The translations under genes and the position numbers were made by a program. Shown here piece after piece: positions 8,483 through 17,152 of a stretch of DNA of 64,000 nucleotides (position 1 is the stretch's first letter; each line of letters opens with the position of its first letter). The notes beneath the pieces were generated by a model. The model searched no databases. It saw only the letters and a program-made list of their open reading frames with translations, and was not told the DNA's origin. Origin of the DNA: Piscinibacter sp943370595 (GTDB taxonomy: Bacteria; Pseudomonadota; Gammaproteobacteria; Burkholderiales; Burkholderiaceae_C); NCBI GenBank assembly GCA_943370595.1, contig CALRRO020000017.1, positions 44,951 through 108,950 on the forward strand. Direction: 5' to 3'.

Positions 8483-9498
8483 GCGCCGAACTGTTCGGCC
8501 AGCACGCGTTCGACACGCACCGTCGAGCCGGCTTCGTCGAGCGGGTCGCGGCGCAGGCGATGCCGCAGCGCGGGTGTGGCGATGCGGCGCAGGTGCGCGT
8601 CGCCGACCTGCGCATCGCCTTCGAAGGCCGCCAGCGCGCGCGCGGCGCGGATCAGCGTCAGCTCGCCGCGCAGCCCGTCGGTGCCCATGGCCATGCACAG
8701 CGTCGCTGCACGCTCCAGCGCGGCGTCGCCGGCCTCGACGCTGGCCACCCGCTCGCGCGCCTTGACGATGCGCCGGCGCAGCTTCTCCTCGTCCTTCTGC
8801 CACTGCGCGACGAAAGCCTCGGGATCGCGCTCGAAGCGGTCGCGCCGTCGCACCACCTCGACACGCGTGGCGAGCTCGGTCGGCGTGCGCACCTCGACCG
8901 ACAGTCCGAAGCGGTCGAGCAGTTGCGGGCGCAGCTCGCCCTCCTCCGGGTTCCCGCTGCCCACCAGCACGAACCGCGCAGGGTGGCGCACCGACAGGCC
9001 CTCGCGCTCGACCACGTTCTCGCCCGAGGCCGCCACGTCGATCAGCAGGTCGACGAGATGGTCCTCGAGCAGGTTGACCTCGTCGATGTAGAGGAAACCG
9101 CGGTTGGCGCGGGCCAGCAGGCCGGGCTCGAAGGCCTTGACGCCATGGGCGAGCGCCTTCTCCAGGTCGAGCGCGCCGACCACGCGGTCTTCGGTCGCGC
9201 CCAGCGGCAGGTCGACCACCGGCACCGCCACCTTGTGCGACTTCAGTGCGGTGCCGCCGGCCAGCCGGGCACGGCAGTCGGTGCACGGCGAGGCCGGGTC
9301 GCACTGGTAGGGGCAGCCCACCACCGCGCTCATCTTCGGCAGCAGCGCGGCCAGCGCGCGCACGGCGGTGGACTTGCCGGTGCCGCGGTCGCCGAAGACC
9401 AGCACGCCGCCCACGCTCGGGTCGATCGCGGCGATCAGGATCGCCAGCTTCATCTCGTCCTGCCCGACCAGTGCCGAAAACGGGAACGTCCAGCCCAT
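8479..9498 (-). CDS. bchI: Magnesium chelatase ATPase subunit I
   Basis: This 339-residue AAA+ ATPase forms the hexameric motor of Mg chelatase. Walker A is GDRGTGKS (residues 36-43), Walker B is FLYIDEVN (about 138-145), and the sensor region includes VGSGNPEEGELRPQ. A strong ribosome-binding site (GGAGGAGAGG) precedes the ATG at 9498. It is the first gene of the bchI-D-O run, with a perfect PpsR/CrtJ-type palindrome 26-43 bases upstream. Confidence 0.96.
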   Translation of the reverse strand: MGWTFPFSALVGQDEMKLAILIAAIDPSVGGVLVFGDRGTGKSTAVRALAALLPKMSAVVGCPYQCDPASPCTDCRARLAGGTALKSHKVAVPVVDLPLGATEDRVVGALDLEKALAHGVKAFEPGLLARANRGFLYIDEVNLLEDHLVDLLIDVAASGENVVEREGLSVRHPARFVLVGSGNPEEGELRPQLLDRFGLSVEVRTPTELATRVEVVRRRDRFERDPEAFVAQWQKDEEKLRRRIVKARERVASVEAGDAALERAATLCMAMGTDGLRGELTLIRAARALAAFEGDAQVGDAHLRRIATPALRHRLRRDPLDEAGSTVRVERVLAEQFGA

Positions 9499-9523
9499 CG
9501 CCTCTCCTCCGGCCTTCCGGCCT

Positions 9524-9541
9524 TGTCAACGTGCGCTGACA
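9524..9541. promoter_or_regulatory. PpsR/CrtJ-type operator upstream of bchI
   Basis: TGTCA and TGACA flank eight bases, a perfect TGT-N12-ACA palindrome between bchI and the upstream acyl-CoA synthetase gene. I could not place a convincing -35/-10 pair next to it. A TACAGT hexamer at 9572-9567 on the minus strand is the best -10 candidate, but its -35 is poor. Confidence 0.65.
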
Positions 9542-9605
9542 GACTTCAGCGATCGCTTGGGCCGACACTGTAGCGTGCCGGCAGCGATGCGGGAAACGCA
9601 CCGGC

Positions 9606-11135
9606 TCATGCGAGCCCCGTCAGCGCAGCGTGGCGTTCGCGCAGTTCGCGCTTGAGCACCTTGCCGATCGCGCTGCGCGGCAGCTCGTCGACGAGGTGCA
9701 GCGCGGCCAGCCGCTGTGTCTTGCCGACGCGCCGGTTGAGCCACTCGCGCAGGGCCTCGGCCGGCTCGGCGTGGCCGGCACGCTGCACGACGAAGGCCAC
9801 CGGCGTCTCGCCCCACTGCGCCGACGGCACGCCGACCACCGCCGCCTCGGCCACCGCCGGGTGCTTGCGCAGCTGTGCCTCCAGGTCGCTCGGGTAGATG
9901 TTGAAGCCGCCGGAGATGATCATGTCCTTGCGGCGGTCGAGCAGGATCAGGAAGCCGTCGGCGTCGAAGCGGCCGATGTCGCCGGTGCGGATGAAGCGCT
10001 TGCCCGTGGCGTCGAACCACTCGGCCTCGCGCGTGGCCTCGGGGCGACGGTGGTAGCCGACCATCATGCCGGGCGAATGGCCGACGACCTCGCCGGTCGA
10101 CCCTGGGGGAAGCTCGACGCCGGCCTCGTCGATCAGGCGCATGTCGGTACCCGGCGCAGGCCGGCCGACGGTGTGCAGCTTGTCGGGGAGGGCATGCGCC
10201 TCGAGCAGGCAGGTGCCGCCACCCTCGGTCATGCCGTAGAACTCGACCAGCCCGCCCGGCCAGCGCTTCAGCACGTCGGCCTTGAGCGCCGCGGAGAACG
10301 GCGCGCTGGTGCAGAACTTCATGCAGAAGGAAGACAGGTCGAAGGCGTCGAAGTGCTCGTGCGCCATCAGCCGCTGGTACTGCACCGGCACCAGCATCGT
10401 GTGGGTCGCTCGCATTCGTTCGGCAAGTTGCAGGTAGCCGAGCGTGTCGAACTTCGGCATCAGCACCACCTGGCCGCCGAAGGCAAGCGAAGGGAAGAAC
10501 ACCACCAGCGTGGTGTTGGAGTACAGCGGCGTGGCCAGCAGCGTCACTGCGCTTGGACCGTAGCCATAGGGCAGGCCACGCTTCACGTGCGCCCAGCGCA
10601 TGCCGTGTGGCTGCACGATGCCCTTGGGCTCGCCGGTGGTGCCCGACGAGTAGATGATGTTGAACGGCGACTCGGGCAGGATGTCGACCTCCTGCGGCAC
10701 GGCGCCGGGCGGTGCGAGCCAGTCGTCAAGTTCGACATCGAGCCGGGTCATCGGCACCTCGGCATCTGCGAAGTCGCCAGCCGTGCCGACGTTGACGAAC
10801 AGCCGTCGTGCCTGCGCATCGGCCAGCATGCGCGCGAGGCTCGCCGGCGCGCTGCCCGGCGCGAGTGGCGCCACCACCACTCCGGCACGCAGTGCACCCA
10901 GGAACAGCGCCGCCTGCGTCACCGAGGGCGCAGCACACAGCGCAATGGCCTCGCCCGGCGCCAGGCCATCACGCTGCAGCGCGGCAGCGACGCGGTCCAT
11001 CAACGCGTCGAGCTCGCCGTAGCTCAGCGCCGTCTCGCCGTCCGACAGCGCCGCCGAGCCGGGCCGCTCTTGCGCATGCCGGCGGATGCACTGGGCGATG
11101 GTGTCGAACGCGACGTCGGCAATCGGATGGCTCAT
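9606..11135 (-). CDS. AMP-dependent acyl-CoA synthetase/ligase
   Basis: This 509-residue class I adenylate-forming enzyme activates a carboxylic acid to its acyl-AMP and then the CoA thioester. The ATP-binding P-loop motif (YSSGTTGEPKG), the FYGMTEGGG motif, the RTGDIG hinge region and the C-terminal catalytic Lys motif (SAIGKVLKREL) are all present. The substrate cannot be told from sequence. The ATG at 11135 (MSHPIADV) is preferred over an upstream start. It is divergent from a glutaryl-CoA dehydrogenase gene, so a shared role in carboxylate or amino-acid catabolism is possible but unproven. Confidence 0.85.
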   Translation of the reverse strand: MSHPIADVAFDTIAQCIRRHAQERPGSAALSDGETALSYGELDALMDRVAAALQRDGLAPGEAIALCAAPSVTQAALFLGALRAGVVVAPLAPGSAPASLARMLADAQARRLFVNVGTAGDFADAEVPMTRLDVELDDWLAPPGAVPQEVDILPESPFNIIYSSGTTGEPKGIVQPHGMRWAHVKRGLPYGYGPSAVTLLATPLYSNTTLVVFFPSLAFGGQVVLMPKFDTLGYLQLAERMRATHTMLVPVQYQRLMAHEHFDAFDLSSFCMKFCTSAPFSAALKADVLKRWPGGLVEFYGMTEGGGTCLLEAHALPDKLHTVGRPAPGTDMRLIDEAGVELPPGSTGEVVGHSPGMMVGYHRRPEATREAEWFDATGKRFIRTGDIGRFDADGFLILLDRRKDMIISGGFNIYPSDLEAQLRKHPAVAEAAVVGVPSAQWGETPVAFVVQRAGHAEPAEALREWLNRRVGKTQRLAALHLVDELPRSAIGKVLKRELRERHAALTGLA

Positions 11136-11230
11136 GGGACGCTGCGTATACCATGCTCGCCACGCACCGCCTGGCACGCGGGCGACACGCCGGCGCTGCC
11201 ATACTCGATGCCTCGCGAAGGAGTGTGATC

Positions 11231-12418
11231 ATGGCCAGCAAAGCCGCCGCTTTCCAGTGGGACGACCCGCTGCTGCTCGAGCAGCAACTCACCGACGACG
11301 AACGTGCCGTGCGCGATGCCGCGCGCGAGTACTGCCAGGGCCGGCTCGCGCCCCGCGTGCTCGAGGCTTTCCGCCACGAGAAGACCGACCCGGCGATCTT
11401 CCGCGAGATGGGCGAACTGGGCCTGCTCGGACCGACCATTCCCGAGGCGTATGGCGGCGCCGGCCTGAACTACGTCTGCTACGGCCTGGTGGCGCGCGAG
11501 GTCGAGCGGGTCGACTCCGGCTACCGCTCGATGATGAGCGTGCAGAGCTCGCTGGTCATGGTGCCGATCAACGCCTTCGGCACCGAAGCGCAGAAGCAGA
11601 AGTACCTGCCCAAGCTCGCCACCGGCCAGTGGATCGGCTGCTTCGGCCTGACCGAGCCGAACCACGGCTCCGACCCGGGCAGCATGATCACCCGCGCCCG
11701 CAAGGTCGACGGCGGCTACGAGCTCAGCGGCTCGAAGATGTGGATCAGCAACAGCCCGATCGCCGACGTGTTCGTCGTCTGGGCCAAGGACGATGGCGGC
11801 CAGATCCGCGGCTTCGTGCTCGAGAAGGGCTGGAAGGGGCTCACCGCCCCCGCGGTGCACGGCAAGGTCGGCCTGCGTGCCAGCATCACCGGCGAAATCG
11901 TGATGGACCGCGTGTTCTGTCCCGAGGAGAACGCCTTCCCCGAGGTGCGCGGCCTGAAGGGCCCGTTCACCTGCCTGAACAGCGCGCGCTACGGCATCGC
12001 CTGGGGCGCGCTTGGTGCGGCGGAAGACTGCTTCACACGCGCCCGGCAGTACGTGCTCGACCGCCAGCAGTTCGGCCGGCCGCTCGCGGCCAACCAGCTC
12101 ATCCAGAAGAAGCTGGCCGACATGGAGACCGAGATCACGCTCGGCCTGCAAGGCTGCCTGCGGCTGGGTCGCATGAAGGACGAGGGCACGGCGTCGGTCG
12201 AGGTCACCTCGATCATGAAGCGCAACAGCTGCGGCAAGGCGCTGGACATCGCCCGCATGGCGCGCGACATGATGGGCGGCAACGGCATCAGCGACGAGTT
12301 CGGCGTGGCGCGCCACCTGGTCAACCTCGAGGTGGTCAACACCTACGAGGGCACGCACGACGTGCATGCGCTGATCCTCGGCCGGGCGATCACCGGCATC
12401 GCCGCGTTCGCCAACTGA
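11231..12418 (+). CDS. gcdH: Glutaryl-CoA dehydrogenase
   Basis: This 395-residue FAD acyl-CoA dehydrogenase of the GcdH branch oxidatively decarboxylates glutaryl-CoA to crotonyl-CoA in lysine, tryptophan and glutarate breakdown. Signature segments are GLTEPNHGSDPGSM (FAD and substrate binding) and the catalytic glutamate in NTYEGTHDVH near the C-terminus. A GAAGGAG ribosome-binding site precedes the ATG at 11231. Electrons would go to ETF, which is not in this window. The length is typical. Confidence 0.9.
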   Translation: MASKAAAFQWDDPLLLEQQLTDDERAVRDAAREYCQGRLAPRVLEAFRHEKTDPAIFREMGELGLLGPTIPEAYGGAGLNYVCYGLVAREVERVDSGYRSMMSVQSSLVMVPINAFGTEAQKQKYLPKLATGQWIGCFGLTEPNHGSDPGSMITRARKVDGGYELSGSKMWISNSPIADVFVVWAKDDGGQIRGFVLEKGWKGLTAPAVHGKVGLRASITGEIVMDRVFCPEENAFPEVRGLKGPFTCLNSARYGIAWGALGAAEDCFTRARQYVLDRQQFGRPLAANQLIQKKLADMETEITLGLQGCLRLGRMKDEGTASVEVTSIMKRNSCGKALDIARMARDMMGGNGISDEFGVARHLVNLEVVNTYEGTHDVHALILGRAITGIAAFAN

Positions 12419-12434
12419 GCCGGACGCCGCAGCC

Positions 12435-13208
12435 GTGATCCCCTGGCTGCGCGGTCCGCACGACGCGCTGCCGGACACGCGGCGCGCGCTGCCCCCGGGC
12501 TCCGACGCGCCCGGGCTGCTGGCTGCCGGCGGCGAGCTGACGCCGCAGCGCCTGACCGAGGCCTATTCCAAGGGCGTGTTCCCCTGGTACAGCGAGGGCC
12601 AGCCGGTGCTGTGGTGGTCGCCCGACCCGCGCATGGTGCTGCTGACGGACGAGTTCCGTCTCAAGCGTTCACTGCGCAAGACGATCGGAAAGTTCATCCG
12701 CAGCGCCGGCTGCAAGATCCGCATCGACTCCGACTTCCGCCGCGTCATCAGTGCCTGTGCCGGCACGCCGCGCGAAGGCCAGGACGGCACCTGGATCGTG
12801 CCGGAGATGATCGAGGCCTACGTGGCCTGGCACCGGTTGGGCGCCGTCCACAGCGTCGAGACCTGGATCGACGGCGAACTCGCCGGCGGCCTGTATGGCA
12901 TCGGACTCGGCCGCATGGTCTTCGGTGAATCGATGTTCTCGCACTGCACCGATGCGTCCAAGATCGCATTGGCCGCGCTGGTGTGCTTCTGCCGTGAACA
13001 CGGCGTGGCGATGATCGACTGCCAGCAGCGCACCGGCCACCTGGCCTCGCTGGGCGGGCGCGAGTTGCCGCGCGCCGATTTCGAGCGCCGTCTCTCCCTT
13101 GCCCGGGGGGCCGAGCCGATCGGCGAATGGACCTATGATCCATCGCTGTGGCGCCACCTCGGTTTCTCGGTCGAGGGCGCCGACGCCGAGCAGGACACCG
13201 GCCCGTGA
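12435..13208 (+). CDS. aat: Leucyl/phenylalanyl-tRNA-protein transferase
   Basis: This 257-residue GNAT-fold enzyme adds Leu or Phe from aminoacyl-tRNA to proteins with N-terminal Arg or Lys, marking them for ClpS/ClpAP degradation. Family segments WYSEGQPVLWWSPDPR, FGESMFS and DCQQRTGHLASLG are clear. Translation begins at a GTG (12435) 16 bases after gcdH. Its stop overlaps the GTG of the next gene, the other N-end-rule transferase, so the pair is coupled. Confidence 0.94.
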   Translation: MIPWLRGPHDALPDTRRALPPGSDAPGLLAAGGELTPQRLTEAYSKGVFPWYSEGQPVLWWSPDPRMVLLTDEFRLKRSLRKTIGKFIRSAGCKIRIDSDFRRVISACAGTPREGQDGTWIVPEMIEAYVAWHRLGAVHSVETWIDGELAGGLYGIGLGRMVFGESMFSHCTDASKIALAALVCFCREHGVAMIDCQQRTGHLASLGGRELPRADFERRLSLARGAEPIGEWTYDPSLWRHLGFSVEGADAEQDTGP

Positions 13209-13963
13209 CGCACCCGAAAGAGCTTCCGCTCGCCTCGCTGCAGTTCTACGCCACCGCACCGTACCCGTGCAGCTACGTCGCTGGCCGCATGGCCCGCTCG
13301 CAGGTGGCCACGCCCAGCCACCTGATCCACGCCGACGCCTACTCCGGCCTGGTCGCCAACGGCTTCCGGCGCAGCGGCATGTTCACCTACCGGCCCTACT
13401 GCGACGGCTGCCGTGCCTGCGTGCCGCTGCGTGTGCCAGTGGCGAGCTTCCAGCCGACGCGCAGCCAGCGCCGCGCCTGGAAGCAGCACGCGAATCTGAA
13501 GTCCCGCGTGCTGCGCCTGTGCTTCGCGCCCGAGCACTACCAGCTCTATCTGCGCTACCAGGCCGGCCGCCACAGCGGCGGCGGCATGGACCACGACTCG
13601 ATCGACCAGTACACCCAGTTCCTGCTGCAAAGCCGGGTCAACAGCCGGCTGGTCGAGTTCCGCGAGCCGACCGACGACGGCTCGCTCGGCGCGCTGAAGA
13701 TGGTCTCGATCCTCGACATCCTCAACGATGGCCTGTCGGCGGTCTACACCTTCTACGAGCCCGAGGCCCGCGCCAGCTACGGCACCTACAACGTGCTGTG
13801 GCAGATCGAACAGACGCGTGCGCTGAAGCTGCCGCATGTCTACCTCGGCTACTGGATCGATGGCAGCGAGAAGATGGACTACAAGGCGCAGTTCGCGCCT
13901 CACGAGTTGCTGGTCGACGGGCGCTGGCAGCCGCCGCCCCCGGGATCACGGGGTACCACCTAG
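13205..13963 (+). CDS. bpt: Aspartate/glutamate leucyltransferase (Bpt)
   Basis: This 252-residue protein of the arginyl-tRNA transferase-like family transfers Leu to N-terminal Asp or Glu in bacteria. The conserved N-terminal Cys-rich segment (PYCDGCRACVPLR) and the C-terminal YLGYWIDGSEKMDYK are present. The start is taken as the GTG at 13205, which overlaps the aat stop as GTGA; an earlier start would add about 19 residues unlike the family. Together with aat it forms the bacterial N-degron pathway. Confidence 0.9.
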   Translation: MTHPKELPLASLQFYATAPYPCSYVAGRMARSQVATPSHLIHADAYSGLVANGFRRSGMFTYRPYCDGCRACVPLRVPVASFQPTRSQRRAWKQHANLKSRVLRLCFAPEHYQLYLRYQAGRHSGGGMDHDSIDQYTQFLLQSRVNSRLVEFREPTDDGSLGALKMVSILDILNDGLSAVYTFYEPEARASYGTYNVLWQIEQTRALKLPHVYLGYWIDGSEKMDYKAQFAPHELLVDGRWQPPPPGSRGTT

Positions 13964-14032
13964 CGCGCCGCCGCGGCGGCTGGCGCTACAACACTTGCCA
14001 CGGCCTCCAGCGGTGTGGCCGACGGAGGAATC

Positions 14033-17000
14033 ATGGCGGTGTTCATCTTCAGCGCGCTCGGTGATGCAGCGCACCTGAGCTTCGACCCGCTGGTCGACGT
14101 GCTGCGCTTCGATGCCACGGCCATCAGCGCCAGCGAGGTCCGGATATCGGTCTCGGGCGAGAACCTGGCGCTCACCGTGGCCGGCAAGACGGTCTGGCTC
14201 GATGGCGTGAGCCTGAATCAGTTGGCGGTGGCGAACCTCCAGTTCGCCAACGGCAGCTCGGTGATGCTGGGCGACGGTACCAGCAACGACTTCAAGGACG
14301 CCTACGGCCTCGAGTACCCGATGGCCGGTCTGGGCACCAGCAATCAGGTATGGGGGCGCGACGGGGCGGACTACATCGCCACCGGCAGCGGCTCGGACTG
14401 GCTGGTCGGCAACGTCGCGCTGGCGCCGCTCAACCATGTGTCGCGCAATGGCGCGACCGGCTCGCCGGTCAACAGTTCGCACGCCTCGGTGAGTGCCGAC
14501 GGGCGCTACGTCGCCTTCGATGGCGACTGGACCCAGTTCGGCACCAACGGCGGCGACGGCGTGATCGTCAAGGACATGAACACCGGCGCATTCAGCGACG
14601 AGCATCGCAACGCCGCTGGCCAGGCGGGCTCGTCCGGCGCCGGCTCGGTGGTGATCTCGGCCGACGGGCGTTCGGTGGCCTTTCTCAGCGCCTCGTCCAA
14701 CCTCGTCGACGGCTCGGGCAGCGGTGCCCTGTACGACATCTACGTGGCCGACACGCAGGGCACCGGCATCGTGCGCGCCTCGACCGGCACCGGCGGCACG
14801 CTGGCCGCCGACGGCCGCGCCCTGAACCCGGACCTCTCCGGCACCGGCCGGTACCTGGTCTTCGAGAGCGACACGTCGAACTACGCCGCCGGCGGCTCGA
14901 CGGCGCAGACCGACATCTTCCTGAAGGACCTGCAGACCGGCACGCTGACGCGCGTGTCGACCAGCCTGAGCAACGCGGACGGCAATGGCGAAAGCATCAA
15001 CGCGAAAGTCTCGGCCGACGGCGACTTCGTCGTGTTCCAGAGCACGGCGAGCAACCTGACCACCGGCGACACCAACGGCCAGAGCGACATCTTCCTGTGG
15101 AGCCGCTCGACCGGCAAGCTGACCAACATCACCGGCGGCCTGACCCCGGTCTCGAACCCGAACAACGGCAACTTCAACGCCGACGTGGCCTACAACGGCG
15201 ACAAGAACGCCTTCGTCGTGTTCGAGACCGACCGCAACCTGGTGGCGGCCGACACCTCCAACGGCACCGACGTCTACGCCTACAACTTCATCAGCCACAC
15301 GCTGACGCTGGTCTCGTCCAATGCCGACGGCCGCGGAGTCGCGCTGTCCAGCGGCGAAGCCTCGGTGTCCGACGATGGCCGCTGGGTGGTCTTCACCAGC
15401 TACTCTGATGCCCTGGTCCCGGGCGACACGAACGGCACGCGCGACATCTTCGTCAAGGACCTGAAGACCGGCGAGATCGCGCTGGTGTCCAAGGCCGGCG
15501 CGGTGGCCGGCAACGGGCCGAGCTCGCATGCACAGATCTCCTCCGGCGGCGACTGGATCGTCTTCGAGAGCGCCGCCACCAACCTGGCCTCGACCGACGC
15601 CAACGGCAGCTTCACGGACGTGTTCCGCGTGGCCAACCCGCTGCTGCGCGACACGCTGATCGGCGGAGCAGGCAACGACACCTATGTGCTCAGCCGCGCC
15701 GACGTGGTGACCGAGGCGGTCGGCGGCGGCACGGACACCGTGCAGGCGTCCATCCACTACACGCTGGGCGCGAACCTCGAGAACCTGGTGCTGACCGGCA
15801 CGGCCAGCCTGATCGGCACCGGCAACGGCCTGAACAACGTGATTACCGGCAATGCGGGCAACAACCTGCTGAACGGCGGCGGCGGCATCGACACCGTCTC
15901 GTACGCCAACGCGACCGGCCCGGTGACGGTGAGCCTGGCGACAACCGCCGCACAGGTCACCGGCTCCGGCAGCGACACGCTGTCCAACTTCGAGAACATC
16001 ATCGGCTCGCGCTTCAACGACCGTCTGACCGGCAACGACCTGGCCAACCGAATCGACGGAGGGCTCGGCAGCGACACGATGACCGGCGGAAAAGGCAGCG
16101 ACACCTACGTCGCCAACGCGTCGACGGACATCATCGTCGAGACCGGCACGGCCGCCGGCGAGACCGACACCGTGCTGTCCGCGGTGAACTGGACGCTGGG
16201 GGCGACACTGGAGAACCTCGGGCTGACCGGCACCACGGCAACCAACGGCACCGGCAACAACGCCAACAACGTGATTGGCGGCAATGGCATCGCCAACATC
16301 CTGAATGGTGCGGGCGGCAACGACATCGTCAACGGCGCGGCCGGCAACGACAGCCTGATCGGCGGCAGCGGCAACGACCGGCTCGACGGCGGCATCGGCA
16401 ACGACACGCTGGTCGGCGGCGAAGGCAGCGACACCTATCTGACCGACAGCGCGGCCGACATCATCACCGAGAGCGGCACCACCGCCACCGACGTCGACAC
16501 GGTCTATGCGGGCGTGAGCTGGACCCTGCAGTCCACGCTGGAGAACCTGACGCTGACCGGCACCGCAGCCAACGGCGGCGGCAACTCGAAGGCCAACGTG
16601 ATCCTGGGCAACGCCGGGGCCAACACGCTCACGGCCGGCGCTGGCAACGACACCGTCAGCGGCGGAACGGGCAACGACACGATCCGCGGCGACTCGGGGG
16701 CGGACGCGATCACCGGCGGCGCAGGCAGCGACGTCTTCGTCTTCAACAGCACCGTGGGCAGCGACACCATCAGCGACTTTCTGGCCGGCACCGACGACGT
16801 GCGCATCACGCAGAGCGCGCTGCGCATCGGCGATGGCGATCTCCTCGTCGAGGGCGCGGTTCGGGTGGGCAGCGCCGGCGGTTTCTCGGGCACGGCCGAA
16901 CTGGTGATCCACACCAACAACGCCGCCTCGCTGTCGACGAGCGCGGCAGCAGCCGCCATCGGCTCGGCCAGCAGCGCCTACACGGTCGGGCGCACCGCGC

Positions 17001-17152
17001 TGTTCGTGGTCGACACCGGCGTCAGCACCGGCGTCTACCTGTTCACCGCAGCCGATGCGAATGCGCTGGTCTCGGCCAGCGAACTGACGCTGCTGGCGAC
17101 ACTGACCGGCGCCACCGCGACCACCTCGGCCGACTACGTGTTCAGCGCCTGA
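14033..17152 (+). CDS. RTX calcium-binding protein with N-terminal beta-propeller repeats
   Basis: This 1039-residue acidic, Gly/Asp/Asn-rich protein is probably secreted. Residues about 130-535 hold roughly seven TolB/PD40-like blades (S-A-D-G-R-x-V-A-F type). Residues about 543-900 hold RTX nonapeptides (GGxGxDxxx, for example GGSGNDRLDGGIGNDTLVGG) that bind Ca2+. They are interleaved with three copies of a block of about 45 residues that begins SDTY and ends with LENLxLTGT. There is no N-terminal signal peptide, as expected for type I secretion with a C-terminal signal, but no T1SS genes are nearby. GGAGGA precedes the ATG at 14033. The gene is followed by an oppositely oriented gene that overlaps its 3' end by 11 bases. 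The function of the propeller is unknown. Confidence 0.85.
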   Translation: MAVFIFSALGDAAHLSFDPLVDVLRFDATAISASEVRISVSGENLALTVAGKTVWLDGVSLNQLAVANLQFANGSSVMLGDGTSNDFKDAYGLEYPMAGLGTSNQVWGRDGADYIATGSGSDWLVGNVALAPLNHVSRNGATGSPVNSSHASVSADGRYVAFDGDWTQFGTNGGDGVIVKDMNTGAFSDEHRNAAGQAGSSGAGSVVISADGRSVAFLSASSNLVDGSGSGALYDIYVADTQGTGIVRASTGTGGTLAADGRALNPDLSGTGRYLVFESDTSNYAAGGSTAQTDIFLKDLQTGTLTRVSTSLSNADGNGESINAKVSADGDFVVFQSTASNLTTGDTNGQSDIFLWSRSTGKLTNITGGLTPVSNPNNGNFNADVAYNGDKNAFVVFETDRNLVAADTSNGTDVYAYNFISHTLTLVSSNADGRGVALSSGEASVSDDGRWVVFTSYSDALVPGDTNGTRDIFVKDLKTGEIALVSKAGAVAGNGPSSHAQISSGGDWIVFESAATNLASTDANGSFTDVFRVANPLLRDTLIGGAGNDTYVLSRADVVTEAVGGGTDTVQASIHYTLGANLENLVLTGTASLIGTGNGLNNVITGNAGNNLLNGGGGIDTVSYANATGPVTVSLATTAAQVTGSGSDTLSNFENIIGSRFNDRLTGNDLANRIDGGLGSDTMTGGKGSDTYVANASTDIIVETGTAAGETDTVLSAVNWTLGATLENLGLTGTTATNGTGNNANNVIGGNGIANILNGAGGNDIVNGAAGNDSLIGGSGNDRLDGGIGNDTLVGGEGSDTYLTDSAADIITESGTTATDVDTVYAGVSWTLQSTLENLTLTGTAANGGGNSKANVILGNAGANTLTAGAGNDTVSGGTGNDTIRGDSGADAITGGAGSDVFVFNSTVGSDTISDFLAGTDDVRITQSALRIGDGDLLVEGAVRVGSAGGFSGTAELVIHTNNAASLSTSAAAAAIGSASSAYTVGRTALFVVDTGVSTGVYLFTAADANALVSASELTLLATLTGATATTSADYVFSA

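Noticed and set aside
9567..9572. TACAGT as the bchI -10 element
   Set aside because: The spacing to the best -35 (TTTCCC, 18 bases) is poor, so I kept only the PpsR/CrtJ-type palindrome as a feature.
15660..16760. Repeated DNA segments that might look like a CRISPR or tandem array
   Set aside because: The repeats are in frame and encode degenerate RTX nonapeptides; unit lengths and sequences vary and there are no spacers of uniform size.
13946..16912. Long minus-strand frame antisense to the RTX gene
   Set aside because: Its repetitive Val/Ala/Gly/Arg sequence merely mirrors the RTX repeats read backwards.
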